Translations under genes and position numbers: made by a program
In this document: positions 53,549 through 64,000 of the stretch, in pieces
How the letters are laid out: each line of letters opens with the position of its first letter
Numbering within the stretch: the stretch's first letter is position 1
The notes under the pieces: model-generated
The model's database searches: none
Told to the model about the DNA's origin: nothing
Seen by the model: only the letters and a program-made list of their open reading frames with translations
Source of the DNA: Entoloma clypeatum
Taxonomy: Eukaryota; Basidiomycota; Agaricomycetes; Agaricales; Entolomataceae
Direction: 5' to 3'
NCBI GenBank assembly: GCA_963565915.1
Contig: OY751485.1
Span: 1,922,001 to 1,986,000 of the forward strand
DNA: 64,000 bases

Positions 53549-54573
53549 ATGCAAAATCCGGAAAACATCCCATCTGTACTCGCCCCACTTCCTCTGCCTA
53601 AGGCCAAGCGTCCGCGTCTCGGGGGGGCTGGTGCAACCATACTACAAGGTATTTGTAAGGTGTGACCCATCAATGCGAAAATCATTACACCTCCGATTTC
53701 CAGAATTCTGGACCAACCACCCCTCTATCTTCCCCTCCACAGCACAACAAAGAGAATTATTGGAACGAATCCACGTCAGTCACACCAACGTGCCGTCATT
53801 CCACCGAAATTTAACCTCACGACTAGGCCATACCTGGTTGTGAAGATTTCTCCCTCCAAAATCTGAAAGCATGGTTTCAACGCCGGCGAAAGTCTTCGGG
53901 CACGATCGAGCCGAATCACCAACAAAAAAGCATAGAACAGTCTGCCGAACCCATTACAACCACACTCTGTGAGGGCACAAACTACTTTTTTTCCGATGCC
54001 TGGCGATAACTGGAATTGGCAGATCCAAGCTTGACTGACAAATCCATTCAAAAATTGAAAATTTTGTCCCAAGGCAACCTATCTCCTTCCCTCGAGGTTA
54101 TACAGACTTGGGCAGAACTGCTGGATGCACAAGGGCAGGATGTCGTCACTTGGCTTTTTGATCAACGACACCATGAGTTCCGGTCCCACCACCTCCCGAC
54201 TCCTACCTCCACCTCTCCCGAACCTTCCAACGAATACCAAGAACCTTTAAAATTTGAATCTCCCTACTCTCCCATCCTTGCTTCATTACCACCACGCCTG
54301 AATCTCCTAGCCAGTCAACAGGTGATCAGCCTTCCTTTTTTGGTAAAGTGCTCACGTGATTGAAACCATCAGTATCATCATCCCAATCCTCCTACGTCGA
54401 CAGTCCTCCTAAAGGCCATCGCAGACGCAGACACAATGCCGATCCCGCCTTCCAGACCACCATATACCGCTAATGAATTTGAAGAACTCTTCCATCCATA
54501 CATGAATAAGATGCAGACCATCATCCACAAATTAAGTTCACAGTGTCTCCCCAACCAGTCTCCGAACACTTGA
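53549..54573 (+). CDS. Tandem homeodomain-like transcription factor
   Basis: Five exons: 53549-53648, 53704-53774, 53827-53968, 54023-54321, 54373-54573. They give 270 residues, all in frame. After a short basic N-terminus (PKAKRPRLGG) the first homeodomain runs from about residue 30 (FWTNHPSIFPSTAQQRELLE) to recognition helix NLKAWFQRRRK near 70-80. A second, weaker helix-turn-helix follows (LKILSQGNLSPSLEVIQTWA...VVTWLFDQRHHE, about 110-155). Then come a Pro/Ser/Thr-rich stretch and an acidic C-terminus. Without the intron at 53969-54022 the frame stops at once. It is probably a nuclear DNA-binding regulator; it lacks the usual long C-terminal half of basidiomycete mating-type HD proteins. 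Confidence 0.75.
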
Positions 54574-54891
54574 TAGTGAGTACGGTACTAGTATCGCTCT
54601 CCGCCAGCGTATACGACATATGACGCCGCTCTAAGGATAACACCTTCCGACTGCATCGCTCGCTGCAAAATCATCCCTGTGACATATACCAAATTCGTGC
54701 ATATAACCCATCGCATTGTTCAGTTTGACTAATACTTGAACCATCATATGTATTGCCATTGTCAGTATCGTACCATTTTTGTAATGAAATGTGGCAACCC
54801 TACGTCGTCTGTTACCACAGTTTATAGCTACCCTCAGAAGAATGGGAGGGTATTCTGTGAAATTATACTATTAGTGATTGAGTAGTACATA
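54574..54891. other. Convergent intergenic
   Basis: About 320 bp of AT-rich 3' flank between the homeodomain gene and SWR1; no feature seen. Confidence 0.5.
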
Positions 54892-57800
54892 TTATATTCT
54901 CCATTCCCTAAAGTAGTCGTAGTCTCGTTGAACAAAAAGAATCATGTAGTCCACCATGGTCCCTCCTTCCTCAGAATCACTCTCCACCTCCACCGCAGGT
55001 ACTTCCTCCCCAGCGTCAGCGTCGGCGGCGGCAACCGGCTTAGCAACCTCCTGGTCTACAACTTGTCCAGCGTTTTCTCCTACATCACCGTCAAAGTCCT
55101 CTTCATCTGCACCTTCCATCACAACCTCCTCTCTGGCAGCCACAGCAGCCGCATGGGCATCCTCCGTATCCTCAAACTCCTCCAAGGCCTTGGAAAGAGC
55201 GCTCTGGTCATTGAACAAGGACCGCCAATCAAACTCGCCCTTCTGAATCACGAGATCGTCAAGGGATCGTTTTTGATTTGCCTTCCGGAGCAAGGCTTCT
55301 TCAACAGTGTACTGCGAAACGAAGCGGTAGATATGCACGTCCCGGATCTGACCGATGCGATGGGCCCTTCATGGTTCTCTCAACGACATGACACACCAGA
55401 AAAAGACGGTTCCGGCTTACCTGTCCTCACATTGCTTGTCCATCTGTGGATTGAAGTCACTGTCGTAGAATATGACGGTGTCGGCACCAGTAAGGCTGTG
55501 GAGGAAAGGAGGATCATTAAAGACCATCGAAACATGAGGAAATGGACGCACTTAATGCCAACTCCGCCTGACCTAGACGAAGCAATGAAGCAGAAAATGC
55601 GCGCATCGGCATTAAAACGCTCAGTGATGTACTGCCGATCTTCAATCTTCGTAGCTCCGTCCAGCCGAAGATACAGATACCCATGAAGGTTGAGGAAAAT
55701 CTCAAGAATGTCCAGAATCCGGGTCATCTGTGTGAAAATGAGAATGCGATGCCCTCCGGCTTTCTTCTCTCGTAGCAGACGTGTCAGCTCTTGAAGTTTA
55801 CCACAATCGTATTGGAGCAGAGAAGGATCTGGGAAGGCAATCTGCAATTTGACGCTGGCCGTGTGAAGAACCTGGTCAAAATCAACTGTTTGGCTCATCA
55901 AAGCGCTCTCACATCCTGGCAAAGCGATGCGCGGCATATCGAGAGCCACAACAGGGGGAGTGACGAAGGCAAATCGGTCGATCAAACTCGCCATGTCATC
56001 CGCTCGTTCTTCATATGATCTCACCATGGTGTTCACTTGTCGAGCCTCCTCCCAGTTCGGCCGATGTCTTTCCAGAATCCGGAGGGGAAGAATCGGCTGG
56101 TAAAGGCGTGTGGTAAGATTGAGCAGTTCCAAGCTATATATCGGAACAGAGTCGCAGCGAAGCCGGTTGAGGTACCTTATATGCGACCAATGGGCGATCG
56201 TCCTTGCTCGCTGCATGTAGGCAGAGTATTTATGAAACCCAGTGATTGTGCGCATGTCCTTCGGAGGTGGCTCTCCAGGAATTTCAGTGATACATGGAAG
56301 AACGGCAGTCGCATCCAAGCGCCTTGATTCCAAAGCCGCAACCGTGGAGGTATTCTGTGCGTTGATGAACTGTAGGCCGAGGATACCCAGATTGATGGTT
56401 TCTTCTTGATCTTGCATCATCTTACGCCGCACAAGAAGTTCCTTGATTTCAAAATCGGCAATAGCGGATTTCTCCATTGCGAAAGAAGTCAGGATTGGGC
56501 GAACTTCAAACAGGTCTGGGTGGTTGCAGACCTTGCGAAGCTGCATCAGGATGTTGGCGATTTTCTGGTAAACACCTGACTGAAGAGCGTCGCGAGTCTG
56601 AGCTCGAGCCATGAACTCGTCGTAAAGGAACCGCTGTCGTTTGGAAAGGGGGCATAGGAGAAGATGCTCGAATTTACTTGGGAGTTCTTTCTCGACATCG
56701 CGCTTGAGTCGACGGAGAAGATAGGGCCGTAAAACGGTGTGCAATTTGGAGACGCGTTGCAGGGTCTCGTCGTCAAGAACATTTCCCATTTCTATCGCTT
56801 TTTCGAGTGGATCTATAGAAAATATCTCATGAGAACACAAAAAAGAATCTGAGGCTTAATGAACGCTTACTAGAGAACCAATCACCAAACTCCTTCAAAT
56901 TCGCAAAATGCGCACCCGACATCAAAAACTGGAGCAAAGCCCAAAGTTCCGTCAGATTATTCTGCAGCGGTGTCCCAGTCAAAAGGAGACGTCGGAAGGA
57001 GCGGAACATCAGCAAAATATTCCATCGCTGGGACTTGAAGTTCTTGATCATATGCGCCTCGTCCAGAACCATGTAATACCAAGCCTTACGTTTAAAAATA
57101 TGCGCATCGCGGCTGGCGAGGGTGTACGACGTGATGCAAACGTTGAAATGATGCTTATCGTTCCAGCCTTGTCGCAACTCTTTCCGCCGTTTGGTGTTCC
57201 CGTGGTAGCTGAGAACCTTGAAGCCGGGCAGAAACTTTTTGAATTCCATCTCCCAATTCAGCAAGACGCTGGTGGGTACGATCTGTGATCTCAGGTAAGC
57301 TTTAGCGCTGGCTGAGATGCTGTCAGCTTACGATTAGATGAGGGCCCCAGATACCTCGGTCGCATGCCAGATGTGCGAGTAATGCTATGGTTTGGATCGT
57401 TTTACTGTAGTGAAATGCTTGCTGAACATCATTCCATTAAGAAAAGGAATGGAGAAACACTGACCCAAGTCCCATCTCGTCCGCAAGGATCCCATTCAGG
57501 TTGTTTATGTGTAAACTTGCAAGCCACTCAAGGCCGGACTGCTGATAAGGTCGTAGGACGCCTCTCAGCAATAACGGAGGAACGACTTTCGCGTTAGGGT
57601 CCCAGTCAACTGGTGCAACAGCATAAGGTTTCAGATAACTAGGAATAGAGGCGTGTGAGGCGTCGTCGACGTCAGCTTCAGTTTCAGGTGCAGTCGGAAG
57701 TTCGGGACCTTGCTCTTGAGCTCTGTCGTCGTCAACAGCTTCTGTTGTTTGGGCTTGGAGTTCGCCCTCCTCGGTTTCTGGACTGGTAACTTGTGCGAGG

Positions 57801-60384
57801 GGAAAATGCAGGTCGTCGTCCGCTGTGGCGCACAACCCATTTAATTGGAGGGAGAAATCCTCGACAATTTGAGATGATCTGTGTGTTGAATCGTGGACAT
57901 CAACGGGTGCTGAGGAAGACGGAGATTGTAGAGAATGCGGCAAATAGTCGAAATCACGATCTGCGGTATTCAGAGACAGGGATGGAGATTCTTGGGGGAA
58001 CAACAATGACAATCCATCTGCTTGTGAAGATGGCGTTTGTGGACCTGGGGAATCGGTAGGAGAAGAAGTCGCTTGGACCGTCGGCGGCGGTGGGGGTGTA
58101 CCCCGTTCGCCTTCTGCATTCCGGGCAACGAGCGGCCGAGGAGAGGAGGGAATGGATGGTTCTGGGGACTGCAAAAGCTTTTTCTCGATATGTCCATCTT
58201 GAACGAGAGTTACAGGCTCGACCTTATAGTCAGATAAATTGTCGTCCATCGTCGCATCTTGAGTTAAATTTTGGCCAAGCAACATCCGCGTGTCATTTTC
58301 GCCATCATCTTCCTCACTTGGAAGATCTCCATCAGGACGAAAGTTGCCACCGAACGCCACACTTGTTTCTTCATCGCCTCCTTTCTTTGCGACATCAAGT
58401 TGTGCATCCATATCTTCTTCTCCTTCCCGTTCTCCTTCCTCGTCTGCATCTGCATCTGCAGACTCCTCGCCTTCATCTTCCTCATCCTCCCACCCTCGAA
58501 AAGTATTTGAAATGCTACTTGACCGACTCCTCGGGATTTCACTCCTAGACAGATCAATTTGTTGAGTCTCCAAAAGCCGCCCACTCTGGTTCAATAGGGC
58601 ATCCAGATGTTCGTGACCCCGTCTAACTTCTTCAGCTTCAAATCGAAGTCGTTCCTGCTCCCGGACATGCTGAAAGAAGAAAGATAAGATGATTCTAAAC
58701 GTCTTGACCAAGACTCACAAAAACGGCCTTCTTCCACTCATTCGTGACCATCCGGATCGTCGCTTTTGCCAGAGCCCGCAAGTTGCGCTCCTCCTGCTGC
58801 CTCAGTTTCTCCTTCTTGGCCACCTGTCCTTCCCAGTAGGTCTGGATTTTAGCAGCGATCTGCCCAGCAATTTGTTGGCCCGGGGTGCGTTTGACCCACG
58901 ATTGTCTGAGTTGTATAGTAGAGTCTATCACATTGTCCCACTGGTCTTTGTTGGTGCGCCAGTGAAGAGGTTGCAACGACTGGTCATCAAACTTGAGGTC
59001 GAGGAGCATTTCGGGGTCGGGTATGAAGCGGCCCTGTTCTCGAAGGGCTTCGACACGTTCTAGGAGGACAGCGTCGGCCGCGGATTTTTGCTGCAAAAAT
59101 GTCTCGTCGACATCTGCGCCATCGAAAGTGGTATACGAATTAAGGAAAGCCTTGAGAGAGGACTTGTACTTTGGAGTTGGCGGGCGTTGTTGTGGGTTAG
59201 TCAAATTGGGCGGAGGTCGACGAACCAAAAGTCGAACTCGTTTAATGTTAAATTTCGGGGTGTCGGGAGGGGCTGAAATGCAGGGTGCTTCCAATTCCCC
59301 GGTGGTGAGTCGCTTTGATATGGCTGATGTACTCTGTATGAATGTTTCAGTGAGCATCTGCAATAGTGTGCGAGAGACGTACTACTGGCAAAGTGTGTTC
59401 AACGGTCATCTCTGTCTCGACTGGGGGGTGAGCAGGACTCGTTATCGATGTTCTTAGTCTGCCGCTCCTTCGACCAGGAATGGGCTCCACCTGCTCGCTA
59501 ATCGCTGAGGTTGGGCCCCCATTTAACCTACGTTTCTTGACCATAGGTAAATTCGTCGCAGGCTCGGTCAACTTTTCGCCTCTCTTGCGAGAAAGTATGA
59601 CTGATATCGACTCTTGGTGGGTATCTAGTTCGGGACTGTTGTCAGACGCTGACAACAAGCCATTGCCTTGGCTGCGGACAACCACAGTTTCCTGCTGGCT
59701 TTTGCTTGGGCTTCCTGCCTGTTCTCTGACGGCCGATGAAGTCTTTGCCTTTGATTTGTGTTTGCTCTGGGCAAAAGAGGCAGGAATCGGGGCAGAGATC
59801 GAGGATGTCTTCAAAAGTTGGATTTGTTGTGTACGACTTCCTCGAGTTGGACGTGATGGAGCAGGTATAGCCTTGTCGACAAGATCATATTGGGCCTTGT
59901 ACTACAAGAAACGTGGTTAGCGACTAGAAACAGTCTCGCATGCAAAGCGCATCCACATACATCCCGGAAAACTTGGGAATCATCGTGTTTTGCTTCCTGA
60001 CAACCCACGGACATTAATTCATAAGTGTTGGGATAATTAGATCAGCTTGCCTCTGGATCGTATTGGAGCATCATCGTGAACTGTTCCATATGAAACTTTT
60101 CCCTGACCTGCTCCTTGTTAGAGCACTGGAGAGAAAGACCATTTGAATGATAAACACACCAAAGTGTCATGCCTGTCCACCACGGCTCCGAGTTGATATT
60201 GCTTGTCGGCCAGGAGGGCTTCCATCTCTTCCACCGCGTCCACTGCTTCCCCAGTCGCGCCCGCAGTGTTTCTGAATCCTTGTCCCGACTTTGCCCCCAC
60301 ATTCCCATGCCTGCGTCGACGCGCAGCGAGGTTTCTCGTGGACTGTTCTTCCTGCTGCCGACCATTCACGATACGCACTGGCAT
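54892..60384 (-). CDS. SWR1: SWR1 chromatin-remodelling ATPase (H2A.Z exchange)
   Basis: Eleven exons: 60384-60160, 60113-60051, 59996-59961, 59901-59383, 59333-58719, 58669-57465, 57404-57332, 57282-56871, 56812-55552, 55495-55421, 55366-54892. They give 1652 residues (yeast Swr1 1514). The HSA region is near 330-480 ([19 protein letters not shown]...NEWKKAV), then a long acidic Ser/Pro-rich linker. The Snf2 ATPase begins [16 protein letters not shown] with Walker A DEMGLGKT near 886 and DEAH near 985; an insert separates it from the second lobe ([27 protein letters not shown]). The C-terminus ends YDYFREWRI. Intron 60050-59997 is GC-AG (GCAAGC). An upstream in-frame Met at 60480 could extend the start. 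Confidence 0.93.
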
Positions 60385-60779
60385 CCTATCCACCTGTACT
60401 CCAGCTCCGGCTTCGGTTTGATCACTAGTGAACCAAGTTGAGTCTGAGAACCTGAACAGTGAGAAACAAAGCCCAACCAACTTGATCTCTTGAGATCCTG
60501 GACGGTTTTGGTGGGTTCTTGGACGTATGGTGGCCCTAGCGCTCGTAGATTCGAATGATACTGTAGTTGAAAGCAGTTACGGGGGACGCCCCTTTGGTTG
60601 AAGCGAGACGTGGGTTTGGCACGGCATTATTTTCTGGGTGATGCATGTGTTTGGATTGCCAAACAATCTGTGTCTCGTCGCCATTGCTAACAGTGTACAT
60701 ACTTACTGACACATAGAAGCCGCCGTTACGTCGACACTATAAGAATCCTCTCCGAAACTAGTAGGATGCCCCCACCAGG
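60385..60779. other. Divergent promoter region SWR1 / esterase-like gene
   Basis: About 0.4 kb. A TATA-like ACTATAAGA lies near 60736, some 40 bp before the esterase ATG. Nothing else evident. Confidence 0.4.
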
Positions 60780-62732
60780 ATGTCCCTTGTCACCATCGTT
60801 GCATGGGTCTCCACCATCTTAGCCCTCGCTCTCGCCCACCAGGGTCTAATCGTTCCTACCCACCAGGGGCTTGTCCGCGGGACGTTTGCCTCTCCTACTG
60901 TCCGCGCCTTCCTTGGCGTGCCATATGCTGTTGCAGGGCGTTGGGAAGACCCGCGGCACCCGCCTTACCGTCGCGGCGTCATCTTGAACGCGACGGAATA
61001 CGGCGACGCGTGCGTGCAGACGCTTTCACCTCTGAATCGCGAAAAGCTGAATCTTTGGGGACTGGACGATGTGGATGTGAAGCAGTCCGAGGATTGTCTG
61101 AGCGTCAACGTCTGGACTCCAACCGTGGATAGGAAACAGGGCGGCGCGATCGTCGTCTTTGTCCATGGGGGCGACTTTCAATACGGCACAGTGCGTTTTG
61201 GGTTTTCTCCATCGTGTTTCTCATCCATGACGGAATAGAGCAATACAGCTTATTACAACGGCGCAAACCTTGTGCGCGATAATGAAGATGTCGTTTTCGT
61301 CTCATTCAACTATCGCCTCAACATTTTCGGCTTTCCCAACGCGCCCTATCTCTACGACAAGACCAAGTCCCAAAACTTTGGGCTTCTTGATATCAAGGCT
61401 GCCATTCATTGGGTACATGACAATATTAGTGCATTTGGGGGTGACCCCAAGCGCATCATCTTAGTGGGCCACGATGCAGGCGGTGGGGCCGTCGACGCTT
61501 ACTCCTATGCAAATCGGCTTGATAGGTTTGTCGAAGGTATGTATGCTCACTTCCCCGTCTTGCGACTTGGCGTTGATAGAAAGATAGGTCTTGGTCAATT
61601 ATCCTCGAAGTATGTATATAAGAAACCCCCCCTCTCATCCTGCAGTGAATACATACATACCTAATTTCCAGGCTGCCAGTGTCGGAATATTACAAGAATG
61701 GCAGAGTTGATCCCAAATTGTGGAATACCATTGCTGACGCCGTCGGATGCGGATATGGTAACACGTTATCTCAACTTTCCAGTCAAATGTTCATACCTTC
61801 GCCCTTCCAGACCCTTCAAATGAGCAAGTGAATTGCATGAAAAAAGTCCCCCCCGCAAAGCTAGAAACCGGTGTATACAATACAGGCGGCGTCGCTTTCA
61901 ACCCCTTAGCCGACGGTCTGCCACAGCACTCCTCCCTCCCTACCCAAAATCTAAACCCGATTTACTTCCTCCAGATATTACCATATTCTCCGACAGAGAC
62001 GCTCGTGCCCTCACAGGAGAATTTTTACATGTTCCCCTCTTCATCGGAACGACGCCGCGCGAAAGCGACATCGACCTGGTCGCCTATGAGGAAATTGTTC
62101 TTCGTCATCACGCACCAGTCCTTGCAGAGACGCTGGCAAATGTCAACACCCTAGTAGGACCAGCGTTCCATCTTTGCTCAAACAAACATATCACGCTCTC
62201 CCCCTTGTCCAGATCCAATACATCTGTGTTGCTAGCAAAGCCACAAGCGCCCGCGTCTCAGCCAATATCCCAACATGGAGATATCTCTACGAAGGTACGT
62301 CACCTCGCGATCACACCCTTTTTTTTATCCATGTAATACTCATCATCCATAGGTGTCTTACCCAAAATCTCCTCTCGTCCCGACCTTCGCGCCTATCACG
62401 GCTCCGACATCCCCATCTTCCTCGGTACATACAACGCAACTCGCGGGGTCACAGAAGGGAGCTGTGCGTCAGGCACAACGATCGCTCTCTCAAAGTACAT
62501 GCAGGGCGCCCTCCTCGCATTTTCCCGCGACCCCAGACGCGGTCTGTTCGACTATGGATGGCCCAAATACGATTCCAATGCTCTGACTTTATCGCTGCTC
62601 GGGTTGGCGCCTAATAATGAGACGGGTGTATCGTGGGGGAAGGGGAGTCTCTTGGACTTTCCATGTGTGTCCATGGATGCGTTGATTGATGTGCAGACGC
62701 GACTCAATGGCATTATGGAAAAGTGGGTTTAA
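60780..62732 (+). CDS. Secreted type-B carboxylesterase-like protein lacking the catalytic serine
   Basis: Eight exons: 60780-61190, 61239-61536, 61588-61609, 61672-61757, 61811-61915, 61975-62153, 62213-62294, 62353-62732. They give 520 residues in frame, the usual size of the family. A signal peptide (residues 1-19) is followed by GLVRGTFASPTVRAFLGVPYA, SEDCLSVNVWTP, the oxyanion-hole block VFVHGGDFQYG, FNYRLNIFGFP, and NISAFGGDPKRIILVGHDAGG. That last motif should be GxSxG; here Asp (GAT) replaces the nucleophile Ser. The catalytic-His region YHGSDIPIFLGTY is kept. It is probably non-catalytic or altered, comparable to the cholinesterase-like adhesion proteins. Exon 3 is only 22 nt. Confidence 0.85.
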
Positions 62733-63186
62733 AACCTGCGCATATATATACCTGTCGAATTGGTGATATAATACATTGTTTGTTACTTTTTGAACCAGCA
62801 GAGCTTTTGTGTAAAAGAAGTCATCCACATGAGCGCCTTGGGATAAGGAGTCGTGAGGGCCCACGATGGTGCATGCTTATGGAAGAGCCATATGTGAGGC
62901 ATGCATATAAGGGTTGAATCCCAGAGGGGTATGATGCGAAAGATAATTCATTTTTCCTGGTCGCTGGCCAGTTCGCCCACTGTCATACAGGGTATTTTAT
63001 GAGGTATCGGATGGAGCTGGAGGACAAAATATAATCAAAGTACAGCCGCGAGGACGCAGTCCCGACTGTTGATATGTTATGAATAAGGAGTACAACACGT
63101 TGTTGGCATTACAAGTTTTGATCGTGCAGTTCGTATTGGGGTCGTCGTGGTAATCTTGAACACAGTCAGGCAAATGACCGTAGCTA
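62733..63186. other. Convergent intergenic
   Basis: About 0.45 kb between the esterase-like gene and the PKA gene; no feature that I can support. Confidence 0.5.

Positions 63187-64000
<814 letters not shown>

Noticed and set aside
54892..60384. INO80 as the identity of the Snf2-type gene
   Set aside because: The HSA region, the long acidic linker and the motif wording ([45 protein letters not shown]) fit SWR1, which has the closer overall layout.
61828..62336. Apparent frameshift in the esterase-like gene
   Set aside because: A GT-AG intron at 61916-61974 and another at 62154-62212 restore one frame with family motifs, so the gene is intact apart from the active-site Ser.
62880..62930. tRNA-like GGTTGAATCCC
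   Set aside because: Lacks the B-box C and any foldable acceptor stem nearby.

Overview
This is a filamentous basidiomycete genome window, most likely an Agaricomycete. The evidence is many short introns (about 46-60 nt), chromodomain Ty3 and Ty1/copia retrotransposons, and a conserved eukaryotic gene set with spliced, closely packed genes. No rRNA, tRNA or CRISPR was found. Element labels (Ty3-A, Cop-A and so on) are mine.

Left part (1-37,154): a transposon island. Ty3-A (1-5051) is a decayed chromovirus with a short extra 3' ORF. Cop-C (5219-25775, minus strand) is the oldest visible element and hosts the nest. Three insertions sit inside it: a solo Ty3-type LTR (6478-6925, repeat ATTGC), a Tc1-type DNA transposon (8933-16310, TA), and the chromovirus Ty3-C (17088-24154, TGATG). 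The Tc1 element is itself split by Cop-A (9533-15296, GTGCA). To the right lie a 20-bp minisatellite, Cop-B (26308-29476, CAATG; an internally deleted relative of Cop-A with one open gag-RNase H frame), G-rich spacer, and Cop-D (30411-37149, CCTTG; young, with an intact 1727-codon gag-pol).

The three least expected items are in this island. (1) Cop-D carries a 278-aa ORF that starts inside its 5' LTR, runs across the primer-binding site and lies inside a predicted leader intron. (2) Ty3-C carries an antisense two-exon gene for a 300-aa coiled-coil protein with a perfect Zn2Cys6 spacing, still open although its gag-pol is riddled with stops. (3) Almost every premature stop I traced in the island is a TGA that would be CGA after one C-to-T change, pointing to CpG methylation or RIP-like decay. 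Three copia families also share a predicted LTR-to-gag intron and a primer-binding site matching the anticodon arm of a methionine tRNA.

Right part (37,155-64,000): ordinary host genes, ten of them with exon-by-exon models that close in frame: a TMEM198/DUF4203-type membrane protein (-), the ER retention receptor ERD2 (+), a small C2-like protein (-), a VIP36/EMP47-type L-type lectin (+), transportin KAP104 (-), an FSH1-type serine hydrolase (-), the mitochondrial succinate/fumarate carrier SFC1 (-), a tandem homeodomain protein (+), the SWR1 remodelling ATPase (-), and a carboxylesterase-like protein with its catalytic serine replaced (+). The 3' part of a PKA catalytic subunit gene (-) runs off the right edge. 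ERD2 and the lectin both act in the early secretory pathway; otherwise I see no functional cluster. A TA-flanked MITE (50939-51479) lies between FSH1-type and SFC1.
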